Notes under the pieces: generated by a model
Told to the model about the DNA's origin: nothing
The model's database searches: none
Seen by the model: the letters and a program-made list of their open reading frames with translations, nothing else
Assembly: GCA_963772295.1 (NCBI GenBank)
Contig: CAVYWO010000001.1
Coordinates: forward strand, 62,001-126,000
Reading direction: 5' to 3'
DNA: 64,000 nt
Source: AP-15 sp963772295
GTDB lineage: Bacteria; Pseudomonadota; Alphaproteobacteria; ATCC43930; CGMCC-115725
In this document: piece after piece, positions 1 through 8,296 of the stretch
Layout: each line of letters starts with the position of its first letter
How positions within the stretch are numbered: position 1 is the stretch's first letter
Program-made: the position numbers and the translations under genes

Positions 1-1
1 C

Positions 2-673
2 ATGTTCGGCGGCAAGGCGAAGACGCCGCTCGTCATCCGCACGATGATCGGCGCCGGGCGAAGTGCCGCGGCCCAGCATTCGCAGAGCCCCTATCACATC
101 TTCACCTCGGTGCCGGGGTTGAAATGCGTCGTTCCGTCCAACGCTTACGACGCCAAGGGATTGCTGACCCAGGCGATCCGCGACGACGACCCGGTCGTCT
201 TCTGCGAGCACAAGCTGATGTACGACCTGAAGACCGAGGTGCCGGACGAACCTTATGCGATCCCGTTCGGCGAGGCCAACATCGTGCGCGACGGCGACGA
301 TGTGACCGTCGTCGCCCTTGCCCGGATGGTGCATTACGCCGGCCAAGCGGCCGAAGCGTTGGCCAAGGAGGGGATCGAGTGCGAGCTGATCGACCCGCGC
401 ACGACCTCGCCGTTGGACGAAGACACGATCCTCGAAAGCGTCGAGCGCACCGGCCGGCTCGTCGTCGTCGACGAGGCGACGCCGCGCTGCAGTATGGCGG
501 CCGATATCGCCGCACTCGTCGCCGACAAGGCCTTTGCCGCGCTGAAGGCGCCGGTCAGGCGGGTCACGGCGCCGCACACGCCGGTGCCGTTCGCACCGTC
601 CTTGGAGAAGCTCTACATCCCGAGCCCCGAGAAGATCGCCGCCGCGGTGCGCGAGGTGCACCGCTACGGCTGA
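2..673 (+). CDS. 2-oxoacid (pyruvate/acetoin) dehydrogenase E1 component, beta subunit, 5'-truncated
   Basis: This is the C-terminal 223 residues of a thiamine-diphosphate-dependent E1-beta subunit; the gene continues upstream of the window, so the ATG at position 2 is probably internal. E1-beta pairs with E1-alpha to decarboxylate pyruvate, acetoin or a related 2-oxoacid and pass the acyl group to E2. The visible part has the family's AQHSQS segment, the PGLKCVVPSNAYDAKGLL loop, a DDDPVVFCEHK strand and the transketolase C-terminal domain with ELIDPRTTSPLDEDTI. Length and order match the second half of the acetoin/pyruvate dehydrogenase beta family. The substrate cannot be fixed without the alpha subunit and E2, which are not in the window. 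Confidence 0.9.
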   Translation: MFGGKAKTPLVIRTMIGAGRSAAAQHSQSPYHIFTSVPGLKCVVPSNAYDAKGLLTQAIRDDDPVVFCEHKLMYDLKTEVPDEPYAIPFGEANIVRDGDDVTVVALARMVHYAGQAAEALAKEGIECELIDPRTTSPLDEDTILESVERTGRLVVVDEATPRCSMAADIAALVADKAFAALKAPVRRVTAPHTPVPFAPSLEKLYIPSPEKIAAAVREVHRYG

Positions 674-679
674 GCCCGC

Positions 680-1147
680 TTAACACCTCATCATTGGCCG
701 GTCCGCGGCCGGCGTGACGCCGGTGGCCATGAAATAGTAATAGGCCAGAAGGGCAAGGAAAGCGTCGCTCTCCAGTTCCCTTGCGCTTTCATTGCCACCC
801 TGACTTGGGAGGACAATGAAACCGGTCGCCTTTATCCCCTCGAAGTCACGCGTCTCGCCGATCGCGTAAACCCAGACCTGATCCATCGTCCAGTGATGCC
901 GCGGGTTGAGAACCACCCGATCGGCGCGCAGCTTGCGGGCGAGCTGCTTCGGGAGTCGACATCGCTGTGGCCCACCGCGTATTTCAGCATGTCCCCGATC
1001 GCGCCCTCCCGAAGCGGCGCGGCAACATATTTTTTTCTGGGGCGGCGTCTTGCCAATTCTGCATAATTGGGCGATAAACCGCTGCGAAACTCGCGGGCCG
1101 GGCGAGGATCGCTCGGCAGGCGAGGGCCCCGTCGGGAGATGAGCCAT
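680..1147 (-). pseudogene. possible degraded hypothetical gene between the dehydrogenase and the OmpA-like gene
   Basis: The 470 bases between the two flanking genes hold one minus-strand frame that is open throughout. Its last 70 or so residues look protein-like (HHWTMDQVWVYAIGETRDF, then LLAYYYFMATGV), while a second minus-strand frame over 832-1056 has a plausible upstream piece (GDMLKYAVGHSDVDS). A frame change near 950 would join them. I do not recognise a family. It may be the remains of a small gene or chance coding potential in GC-rich DNA. No ribosome binding site supports a start. Confidence 0.25.
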
Positions 1148-1709
1148 GAAGATAAAGTCGGTTGCCGCAGCTGCGGCCGTGGTGCTGCCCCCCCTGGTGT
1201 TAGGGGCTTGCGTCTCGCAGAGCGCCTACGACCAGCAGGCCGCGGAGCTGCAGCAGGCGCAGGCGCAGGTCCAACAGCTGCAGCAGCAGCTCGCGGCGTC
1301 GAAGGCGGAACAAGATTTCGTCGAGAAGGCCGACCTGCTGTTCCCGTCGGGCGGCTTTCAGCTGAGCCCGGCCGGGCAGAACGAGCTGGCCACCAACATC
1401 GCCCCGAAATTGCGCAATTTGCAGAACGCCAAGGTGGTGGTCTACGGCTATACCGACAATGCGCCGGTCGGGCCTGCCCTGCAGCGCGAGGGCGTCCCGA
1501 ACAACCTCGTCCTGTCGACGCGCCGCGCCTCGACCGTCGCGAGTTTCCTCATCGCCCAAGGGGTCAATGCGAACATCGTCTCGGCCAAAGGCTTCGGCGA
1601 CACCCATCCGGTGGCCTCCAACGACACGCCCGAAGGCCGAGCGCAGAACCGCCGCATCGTCATCACCGTGCAGGGTCCCGGCGCCGCCGCAATTCAACCC
1701 GCCGGCTAG
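1146..1709 (+). CDS. OmpA-family peptidoglycan-associated lipoprotein
   Basis: The 187-residue product has a lipoprotein signal peptide: a charged start, an Ala/Val-rich core and the lipobox LGAC with Cys22 as the predicted lipidated residue. A short Gln-rich coiled-coil-like stretch follows (about residues 30-55). The rest is an OmpA C-terminal domain (about 60-180) with VVYGYTDNAPVG, STRRASTVASFL and the closing EGRAQNRRIVITV motif that contacts peptidoglycan. It should sit in the outer membrane facing the periplasm and tether the cell wall. GGGAG precedes the ATG. It differs from classical Pal in having the long Gln-rich linker. The OmpA fold and lipidation are clear; the exact paralogue is not. 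Confidence 0.9.
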   Translation: MKIKSVAAAAAVVLPPLVLGACVSQSAYDQQAAELQQAQAQVQQLQQQLAASKAEQDFVEKADLLFPSGGFQLSPAGQNELATNIAPKLRNLQNAKVVVYGYTDNAPVGPALQREGVPNNLVLSTRRASTVASFLIAQGVNANIVSAKGFGDTHPVASNDTPEGRAQNRRIVITVQGPGAAAIQPAG

Positions 1710-1868
1710 TTCCGCGGGGCCCGGAAACCAATCCGGCGGGAGAGAGCGCCGCAAATACGACCGCAGTGTTGCCGCCCCGGGTCGCGACCGCGCTTGCCGC
1801 CCGGCGCGAATTGCGTTTTCGCCGGGGCTCGGCGAGACTGCGGCAATGCTCTGACGGGAGGGGGAGCG

Positions 1869-2795
1869 ATGCCGCGTGGCAACCAACGCGTTGCCTGGTT
1901 CAACGGCAAGTTCGTGCGCGAGGGCGAGGTCGTGATCCCGTTCCGTGACCAGGGCTTCCTGAAGGGCGACGCGGTCTTCGACATGACCCGCAGCTTCGGC
2001 GGCAGGGCGTTTCGGCTTGAGCAGCACGTCGCCCGGCTCTACCGCTCGCTCCGCTACCTCGACCTCGACCCCGGCCTCTCGCCCGCGGAGATGACCGCAA
2101 TCAGCGAGGAAGTATTGGCGAGGAACCGCCATCTCCTCGGCCCGGACGAGGATTACTGGATCGGCCAGCGGGTCAGCCGCGGCGTCCTGCCGGTGTCCGG
2201 CGACGACTGGCCGCATTACGGGCCGAACGTCATCGTCGAGTGCCAGCCATTGCCGCTGCGCGAGCGCGCCCGGCTGTTTCGCGACGGCATCGACGTGATC
2301 ACCCCGGCGGTCCGGCGCACGCCGCCGCAATCGCTGTCGCCGCGCGCCAAGATGCACCAGTACCTGAACCTGATCCTCGGCGACCGTGAGGCAAAGGCGC
2401 GGAATCCCGACGCCTGGGCGGTATTGCTCGACGTCGACGGCAACCTCGCCGAAGGCCAAGGGAGCAACATATTCCTGGTTCAGGACGGCGCGTTGTGGAC
2501 GCCGCGCGAGCGTTACGTGCTGCCGGGCGTCACCCGCCAGGCGGTGTTCGACCTGGCCCGGGCGCTCGGCATCCCCTGCACCGAGGGCGACATCGACCTC
2601 TATGACGCCTATACCGCCGAAGAATGTTTCTTGACCTCGACGAGCCTTGTCGTGTGCGGCGTGAGCAGCTTGAACGGCCGAAAATTCGCCGCCGGCACGG
2701 TACCGGGGCCGGTCACCCGCAGACTGACCGAAGCCTTCACGGAATTGGTCGGCTGCGACTTTGTTGCGCAATATCTGCGTCATCTCGAAAGCTGA
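1869..2795 (+). CDS. class IV (branched-chain-type) PLP aminotransferase
   Basis: A 308-residue fold-type IV pyridoxal-phosphate enzyme like branched-chain amino acid aminotransferase (IlvE) or D-amino acid/4-amino-4-deoxychorismate relatives. The frame is open from 1794, but the ATG at 1869 has a GGGAGGGGGAG ribosome binding site and starts at the family's usual N-terminus (AWFNGKFVREGE). Landmarks are FRDQGFLKGDAVFD near residue 30, the PLP-binding lysine in SPRAKMHQYLN (about 165), LLDVDGNLAEGQGSNIF (about 190) with the conserved glutamate, and the VLPGVTR phosphate-binding loop. IlvE is the safest family call; substrate preference within class IV cannot be read from the sequence. It stands alone between the lipoprotein and the LTXXQ protein. 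Confidence 0.85.
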   Translation: MPRGNQRVAWFNGKFVREGEVVIPFRDQGFLKGDAVFDMTRSFGGRAFRLEQHVARLYRSLRYLDLDPGLSPAEMTAISEEVLARNRHLLGPDEDYWIGQRVSRGVLPVSGDDWPHYGPNVIVECQPLPLRERARLFRDGIDVITPAVRRTPPQSLSPRAKMHQYLNLILGDREAKARNPDAWAVLLDVDGNLAEGQGSNIFLVQDGALWTPRERYVLPGVTRQAVFDLARALGIPCTEGDIDLYDAYTAEECFLTSTSLVVCGVSSLNGRKFAAGTVPGPVTRRLTEAFTELVGCDFVAQYLRHLES

Positions 2796-2891
2796 TTTCG
2801 CCAATCGATCCGGGGATCGGGCGCGACGCGGCCGCGTACTCTCCTGCGCAGGCGGCCCGATGATTGGGCCCCGGGATCGATGGAGGTTCTC

Positions 2892-3422
2892 TTGAAAACA
2901 GTGCTTGCCGCCGCCCTCGCGGCGGGCGTCTTCGTCGCGGCGCCGATCGTCGCCGGCTTTGCCCAGCATCCGAGCTCCGAAGACCCGCCGGCCGCGGCGG
3001 CGGAAGGCGGCGGCGGACCGCCGATGGGCGGCGGGCCGATGCCGATGCGGCATATGATGATGCATCGGATGTGGATGCGCGGTGACCCGCAGGAGCGGTG
3101 CATCGATCGGCTGGCCTGGCGCGCCGCCCGCCGCGCTTACGTCGAGACCAAGCTCGATCTGACCGCGGCGCAGCGTCCTTTGTGGGACAAGGTGGAGAGC
3201 GTCGCGCAAACCGAAGAGCAGAAGGAGCGCCAGCTATGCGCTTCGCTGCTGCCGAAGACCGCAACCGCCTCGACCGTCGTTGACCGAATGGCTCGAATGC
3301 AGCAGTTCCTTTCGGCCCGGCTCGACGGGCTGACGGCGGCAAAGCCGGCGGTCGAAGCGCTCTATCAGGCTTTGACCCCGGCGCAGCGGGCGATCCTCGA
3401 CCACCCGTTCGACCGCTCGTAG
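2892..3422 (+). CDS. LTXXQ (Spy/CpxP-like) periplasmic protein
   Basis: A secreted helical protein of about 176 residues. An ATG at 2880 is in frame, but it overlaps the GGAGG ribosome binding site that serves the TTG at 2892, so TTG is the likelier start; it leaves a clean signal peptide (LKTVLAAALAAGVFVAAPIVAGFA). After a Pro/Gly/Met-rich low-complexity segment (about 30-65) come two LTXXQ-type motifs, LTAAQRPLWDKV and LTPAQRAILD. These characterise the Spy/CpxP family of periplasmic chaperones and envelope-stress or metal-binding proteins. The Met/His-rich patch (MRHMMMHRMWMRG) could bind metal; that is inference. No operon partner is evident. Confidence 0.75.
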   Translation: MKTVLAAALAAGVFVAAPIVAGFAQHPSSEDPPAAAAEGGGGPPMGGGPMPMRHMMMHRMWMRGDPQERCIDRLAWRAARRAYVETKLDLTAAQRPLWDKVESVAQTEEQKERQLCASLLPKTATASTVVDRMARMQQFLSARLDGLTAAKPAVEALYQALTPAQRAILDHPFDRS

Positions 3423-3551
3423 CCCTTTCCGCAGGGCGTCGCCCGCGTCGCCGGACCCGGCGGCGCGGCCCCCTTGCCTTCGTTGAGGTCCCGTGCACAA
3501 TTCGTCCCTGTCGGGTGGCGGCGGCGGCGCCGCGACGGAGGCGAGGACGAG

Positions 3552-4301
3552 ATGAAGGCGCTGGTCGCGGTCAAGCGGGTCATCGACTACAACGTCAAGA
3601 TCCGCGTCAAGGCGGACAAGAGCGGGGTCGAAACCGCCAATGTGAAGATGTCGATGAACCCGTTCGACGAGATCGCCGTCGAGGAAGCGTTGCGACTGCG
3701 CGAAAAGGGGATCGTCGGCGAGGTTGTCGCCGTCTCGCTCGGCGCGGCACAGTGCCAGGAGACGATCCGCACGGCGCTGGCGATGGGCGCCGACCGCGGC
3801 GTCCTCGTCCAAACCGATGCCGAGTTGCAGCCGCTCGCCGTCGCCAAGCTCTTGAAGGCGGTGATCCTCGACGAAAAGCCCGAGATCGTGATCGTCGGCA
3901 AGCAGGCGATCGATGACGACTGCAATCAGACCGGACCGATGCTCGCGGCCTTGCTCGGCTGGCCGCAGGCGACCTTTGCCTCGAAGATCGTGATCGCCGA
4001 CGGCCGCGCCGAAGTGACGCGCGAGGTCGATGGCGGGTTGGAGACGATCTCGATCAAGATGCCGGCGGTGGTCACGACCGATCTGCGACTGAACGAGCCG
4101 CGCTACGCCTCGCTGCCGAACATCATGAAGGCGCGGAAAAAGCCGATCGCGACGACGACCCCGGAGGCGCTCGGCATCGATGTGACGCCGCGGCTCGTCG
4201 TCTTGAAGGTCGAGGAACCGCCAAAGCGCCAGGCGGGGCAAAAGGTCGGCTCGGTCGCCGAGCTCGTCGACAAGCTCAAAACCGAAGCGCGGGTGATCTG
4301 A
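3552..4301 (+). CDS. etfB: electron transfer flavoprotein beta subunit
   Basis: A 249-residue ETF beta subunit that, with ETF-alpha, accepts electrons from acyl-CoA dehydrogenases and hands them to ETF-ubiquinone oxidoreductase. It begins with the family's MKALVAVKRVIDYNVKIRVK and carries MNPFDEIAVEEALRLRE, the IVGKQAIDDDCNQTGPMLA segment and the recognition-loop signature YASLPNIMKARKKPI near residue 190. The frame is open from 3474, but the ATG at 3552 follows a GGAGG site and gives the normal length. Its TGA shares one base with the etfA ATG, so the two are translationally coupled; an acyl-CoA dehydrogenase-type gene follows. Confidence 0.96.
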   Translation: MKALVAVKRVIDYNVKIRVKADKSGVETANVKMSMNPFDEIAVEEALRLREKGIVGEVVAVSLGAAQCQETIRTALAMGADRGVLVQTDAELQPLAVAKLLKAVILDEKPEIVIVGKQAIDDDCNQTGPMLAALLGWPQATFASKIVIADGRAEVTREVDGGLETISIKMPAVVTTDLRLNEPRYASLPNIMKARKKPIATTTPEALGIDVTPRLVVLKVEEPPKRQAGQKVGSVAELVDKLKTEARVI

Positions 4302-5248
4302 TGGCGGCCCTCGTCATCGCCGAACACGACGGCAGCGCGCTCAAGCCGGCGACGCTCAACGCGCTCGCGGCGGCGAAGCAGATCGCCGGCGGCGACGTTG
4401 ACCTCTTGGTCGCCGGCAAGGGGTGCCGCGCCGCCGCCGCAGCGGCGGCCCAGGTCCCCGGTGTGCGCAAGGTATTGCTCGCCGACGATGTAGTCTACGA
4501 CCATGGGCTCGCCGAAAATGTGGCGCCGCTCGTCGTCGGGTTGGCCGGCCACTATGCGCACCTCCTGGCGCCGGCGACGACCGGCGGCAAGAACCTGATG
4601 CCGCGGGTCGCCGCGCTCCTCGATGTGATGCAGATCTCGGACATCAGCGCCGTCGTGTCGCCCGACACCTTCGTGCGGCCGATCTACGCCGGGAACGCGT
4701 TGCAGACCGTGCAGTCGCGCGACCCGATCAAGGTGATCACGGTGCGCGGCACCGCCTTCCCGCCCGGTGCCGCGACCGGCGGAGCGGCGCCAATCGAAGC
4801 CGTCGCGACGGCGACCGCCGGCGCCGGGCTCTCCGCGTTCGTCCGCGCCGAATTGTCGAAATCGGAGCGGCCGGAGCTGACCAGCGCGCGGATCGTCATC
4901 TCAGGCGGACGCGGTATGCAGTCGGGCGACAATTTCCGTCTCCTCGAAAGGGTCGCCGACCGCCTCGGCGCCGCGATCGGCGCCTCGCGCGCCGCGGTCG
5001 ATGCGGGCTTTGTTCCGAACGACTATCAGGTCGGTCAGACCGGCAAGATTGTCGCCCCCGAGCTCTACATCGCGGTCGGCATTTCGGGGGCAATCCAGCA
5101 TCTCGCCGGGATGAAGGATTCGAAGGTTATCGTCGCCATCAACAAGGACGAAGAAGCGCCGATCTTTCAGGTCGCCGATTACGGCCTTGTCGGCGATCTG
5201 TTCAAGATCCTGCCCGAGCTCGCCGAAGAGCTGGAGCGCCGAGAATGA
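4301..5248 (+). CDS. etfA: electron transfer flavoprotein alpha subunit
   Basis: A 315-residue ETF alpha subunit that binds FAD and pairs with the product of the preceding gene in beta-oxidation electron transfer. The N-terminal domain (about 1-185) leads to the FAD domain with RIVISGGRGM, DAGFVPNDYQVGQTGK, VAPELYIAVGISGAIQHLAG and the closing AINKDEEAPIFQVADYGLVGD. Length is typical. The ATG shares one base with the etfB stop, and the stop overlaps the ATG of the next gene. The three genes therefore form a tight operon for fatty-acid or acyl-CoA oxidation. Confidence 0.96.
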   Translation: MAALVIAEHDGSALKPATLNALAAAKQIAGGDVDLLVAGKGCRAAAAAAAQVPGVRKVLLADDVVYDHGLAENVAPLVVGLAGHYAHLLAPATTGGKNLMPRVAALLDVMQISDISAVVSPDTFVRPIYAGNALQTVQSRDPIKVITVRGTAFPPGAATGGAAPIEAVATATAGAGLSAFVRAELSKSERPELTSARIVISGGRGMQSGDNFRLLERVADRLGAAIGASRAAVDAGFVPNDYQVGQTGKIVAPELYIAVGISGAIQHLAGMKDSKVIVAINKDEEAPIFQVADYGLVGDLFKILPELAEELERRE

Positions 5249-6156
5249 GCCCCGCCCCCGCGTCCGTGGGGGCGCGCGCCGATGGGCTGCGCCGCATCGG
5301 CGTCGTCGGCGCCGGTCAGATGGGCGCCGGCATCGCCCATGTCTGCGCTCTCACCGGGCTTGACGTCGTCATTGCCGACATCGACGAAGAGGCCTTGCAG
5401 CGCGGCCTCGATGCGATCGAGCGCAATCTGACGCGCCAGGTGGCGCGCAGCAAGATCAGCGAACAGGAAAAGCAGGCGGCACTCGCCCGCATCCACACCG
5501 GTCTCGACTACGCGCTCTTTGGTGATTGCGACATGGTGATCGAGGCGGCGACCGAAAACGAGGAAGTCAAGCGCCGGATCTTCAAAGAACTGACCCCGAA
5601 ATTGCGGCCGGACGCGCTGATCGCCACCAACACCTCGTCGATATCGATCACCCGGTTGGCGGCTTCGACCGACCGGCCGAGCAAATTCATCGGCATGCAT
5701 TTCATGAACCCGGTGCCGGTGATGACCCTCGTCGAACTGATCCGCGGCATCGCCACCGACGAGGAAACTTTTGCGCTGACCCGCGATTTGGCGCTTAAGC
5801 TCGGCAAGACGCCGGTCGCGGCCGAGGATTATCCGGCATTCATCGTCAACCGCATCTTGCAGCCGATGATCAACGAGGCGGTCTACACCCTGTACGAAGG
5901 GGTGGGCTCGGTCGTGTCGATCGACACCGCGATGAAGCTCGGCGCAAACCACCCGATGGGTCCGCTCGAGCTCGCCGATTTCATCGGACTCGACACCTGC
6001 CTGTCGGTCATGCAGGTGCTCTATGAGGGGCTCGCCGACAGCAAATACCGGCCGTGCCCGCTGCTCGTCAAATATGTCGAGGCCGGCTGGCTCGGCCGCA
6101 AAGCCGGTCGCGGGTTTTACGACTACCGCGGGCCGCAGCCCGTGCCGACCCGCTAG
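5245..6156 (+). CDS. 3-hydroxybutyryl-CoA (3-hydroxyacyl-CoA) dehydrogenase
   Basis: A 303-residue NAD-dependent dehydrogenase that oxidises (S)-3-hydroxyacyl-CoA to 3-ketoacyl-CoA, or runs in reverse. The Rossmann motif GVVGAGQMGAGIAH begins near residue 18. The catalytic histidine lies in GMHFMNPVPVM and the glutamate of the catalytic pair in the following LVELIRG. The C-terminal domain has FIVNRILQPMINEAV and NHPMGPLELADFIGLDT. About 14 extra N-terminal residues precede the Rossmann fold relative to typical members. The ATG overlaps the etfA stop by four bases. The frame is open far upstream inside etfA, but that part is a shadow of etfA. Confidence 0.94.
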   Translation: MSPAPASVGARADGLRRIGVVGAGQMGAGIAHVCALTGLDVVIADIDEEALQRGLDAIERNLTRQVARSKISEQEKQAALARIHTGLDYALFGDCDMVIEAATENEEVKRRIFKELTPKLRPDALIATNTSSISITRLAASTDRPSKFIGMHFMNPVPVMTLVELIRGIATDEETFALTRDLALKLGKTPVAAEDYPAFIVNRILQPMINEAVYTLYEGVGSVVSIDTAMKLGANHPMGPLELADFIGLDTCLSVMQVLYEGLADSKYRPCPLLVKYVEAGWLGRKAGRGFYDYRGPQPVPTR

Positions 6157-6290
6157 TTCCAGCTAAGCTGCGGCAAAGAGCCCCTTTCTCCGTTGCCGAT
6201 CTTGTCGCGCCGCGACCGATCCGTTATCAAGCCGTCACATTACCGTGCTATTCGGGAAGACTGGGCGTCGGTGAAGAGGGTGGGTGCTGC

Positions 6291-6854
6291 GTGACGGTTG
6301 GCCTCGACAATTGCCCGGCGCTGGTGCTCAACGCGGATTTTCAGCCGTTGAGCTATTTCCCGCTGTCCTTGTGGTCCTGGCAGGATGCGGTCAAGGCGGT
6401 GTTTCTCGATCGGGTCAACATCATCGACTGCTACGACCTTTGCGTGCGCAGCCCGTCCTTGGAGATGCCGTTACCGAGCGTCGTGTCGCTCAAGGAATAC
6501 GTGCCGGCGGCGCGGCATCCAGCATTCACCCGCTTCAACGTGTTTTTGCGCGACCGCTTCACCTGCCAATATTGCGGCGAACCCAACCCGTCGCAGGAGC
6601 TGACCTTCGACCATTTGATCCCGCGCTCGCGCGGCGGGCGCACGATCTGGACCAATGTCGTGACCGCCTGCAGCATCTGCAATCTGCTGAAGGGCAGCCG
6701 GCTGCCGCGCGAGAGCGGGATGTTTCCGCGCCGCCGGCCGATCCAGCCGACGACCCACATGCTGCAGCAGAACGGCCGCGCCTTTCCACCCAATTATCTG
6801 CACGAGAGTTGGCGCGACTATCTCTACTGGGACACCGAGCTCGACCCCAACTGA
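6291..6854 (+). CDS. HNH endonuclease family protein
   Basis: A 187-residue protein of a family widespread in alphaproteobacteria and cyanobacteria. A beta-strand-rich N-terminus (ALVLNADFQPLSYFPLSLWS) precedes the HNH module: FTCQYCGEPN, LTFDHLIPRSRGGRTIW and VVTACSICNLLKG. The two CxxC pairs are the zinc ligands and the DH is the catalytic pair of HNH nucleases. GTG at 6291 is the first in-frame start that gives the family's length; there is only a weak purine-rich stretch upstream. A genuine nuclease activity is expected from the motifs, but the housekeeping role of this family is not established. The 3' end overlaps the convergent neighbour by about 30 bases. Confidence 0.85.
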   Translation: MTVGLDNCPALVLNADFQPLSYFPLSLWSWQDAVKAVFLDRVNIIDCYDLCVRSPSLEMPLPSVVSLKEYVPAARHPAFTRFNVFLRDRFTCQYCGEPNPSQELTFDHLIPRSRGGRTIWTNVVTACSICNLLKGSRLPRESGMFPRRRPIQPTTHMLQQNGRAFPPNYLHESWRDYLYWDTELDPN

Positions 6855-7668
6855 GCCGCGGCGCAGCAGGATGTTGGCGCTGCCCTTGACGGCAGCGCCG
6901 CGGCGGAGCGCCCCGCCGGCAAACCGAGCCTCTTCGGCAGGCCGAACGAGAAGGTCACGCCGACGCGGATCTCGCCCGCGGTGTGGTCATTGATGCGCGC
7001 TCCGCGCACCCCGAAATCGACCGCGACATTGTCCTTGACCTGCCAGATCCCGCCAATGAGGCCGGAGCCGGTGACAAACTGGCCGATGTCGAGTTCATAG
7101 AAGAATTCGCAGACCGGCCGCACCGCCCAGTCGTACGGGCCCTCGATAATCGCATCGACAAAGTAATCGGCATGCTGCTCGCGGGTGAGCGTGGCGGCGA
7201 GATTGAGATGTACGATCGCCCAGCCCCAGCGCTGCGAGACGATGGCGTCGAGGCCGACGCCGGTGCCATGGTCGTCCGGCGTCCCCGGCAGCAGGACCGA
7301 GAATTCGGTGGCGATGCTGGGCCCCGGCTTGTCCTGCAGGATGCCTTCGCGCAGCACGGTCTTGAGATCGGCCATCGCGCCGACCAGGTCCCGGGCACTT
7401 CGCCGCCAAGCACATGCGCGAGATTGCCCTCGATCGTCGCCTCCCAGTCCGGTGCGAACCCGTAATTGAGCCTCAGGTCCGGTGCCAGAAACGAGCGTTC
7501 GGCTCCGTCGCGAAGACACTCGACCGGACCGAGCTCGACTTCCACATCGCCCGGGTCCGCCACTGCGGCGTCCGTACCATCGAACGGGCGAAAGGCCTCG
7601 GCGGTCCCCTGCCAGCAGGCGAGCATGGCCGCAGGCGCCAGCGCCGCGATGAGCTTGTTCGCCCTCAT
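6824..7668 (-). pseudogene. secreted outer-membrane beta-barrel-like protein, frameshifted near 7390-7400
   Basis: Read on the minus strand from ATG at 7668, the gene starts with a signal peptide (MRANKLIAALAPAAML, then an Ala-x-Ala-type site before FRPFDGTDA) and continues to about residue 93 (LAHVLGGEVPGT). There the frame is lost. The rest of the protein lies in another frame from DLVGAMADLKTVLREG to the stop at 6824, with alternating strands such as WGWAIVHLNLAATLT and IRVGVTFSFG typical of outer-membrane barrels. A one-base change in the CCCGGG region near 7390-7400 would restore one protein of about 280 residues. It resembles barrel-type exported proteins of the phenol-degradation MetA-like kind, but the family is uncertain. 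Its ATG overlaps the stop of the propeller gene, making it the last gene of the nine-gene minus-strand operon. Confidence 0.6.
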
Positions 7669-8276
7669 GGCGCGGGGCGGAATACCCAGATCGCCGCCGG
7701 TTCGCTCCCGCTTGCGCGCACCGCCACGTAGAGCCGGTCGCGTTCGGGTACGAACAGCGAGGTTCGGGCGCCCGCGACGGTCGGTACGCGCGCCAGCCGC
7801 CGATAGCGGGCCGCCGCCGCTTCGAGCACGTCGAGGACCCCTGCGCCGCAACTCAGATAGATGCGATGGCGCGCCGCATCGCGACGAACACATCGTCGGC
7901 GTCGCCACAGATCGCGGCCTTGGCCACGACCCGCTGGTCCCGGCTGGACAGTGCCATCAGCATCGGCGGGCTGCGAAAGGCAACGAGAACGCGGTGTGCG
8001 TCCCGGTCGCGGCTCGCTGAAGCCGGCGATCGTGCGCAGCAACTTGCCGGCTCCGAGGTCGACCACCGCCAGGCTGTCATTGCCGAGTTCGGCAACAAAC
8101 AGCCGCCGGCGCTTTGCATCGATCGCGAGGTGGTCGATGCGGCCGCGCACTTGGCCGAGCGGGATCCTCGTTTCGAGTACGAGCGGCGCGACGGAAGTTT
8201 GCGCCAACGCCGCTGAGAGCCCGGTGAGGCCGACCGCCAACAGGACCGCCCGCGCCAACGTTATCAGCCTTTGCAA
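7665..8276 (-). pseudogene. YVTN/NHL-type beta-propeller protein, double frameshift and shortened
   Basis: The minus-strand product starts with a signal sequence (LITLARAVLLAVGLTGL, TTG at 8276) and the propeller blade GRIDHLAIDAKRRRLFVAE with LAVVDLGAGKLLRTIAGF. Near 8005-8015 the frame shifts. RVLVAFRSPPMLMALSS and AKAAICGDADDVFVAMRR are in a second frame, and near 7870-7880 the original frame resumes with HRIYLSCGAGVLDVLEA and ASGSEPAAIWVFRP. The two shifts compensate. Even when repaired the protein (about 200 residues) is shorter than usual YVTN propellers, so a blade or two is probably missing. It lies 20 bases after the threonine-synthase-like gene and overlaps the next gene by ATGA. 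Propeller proteins of this kind bind ligands or partners in the periplasm. Confidence 0.6.
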
Positions 8277-8296
8277 TGTTCCCGGCAGCGGTAAAG

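Noticed and set aside
1200..3209. Minus-strand open frame of 669 codons
   Set aside because: It is antisense to the OmpA-like lipoprotein, the aminotransferase and part of the LTXXQ gene, whose family motifs are clear; its composition is Arg/Ala-rich shadow sequence.
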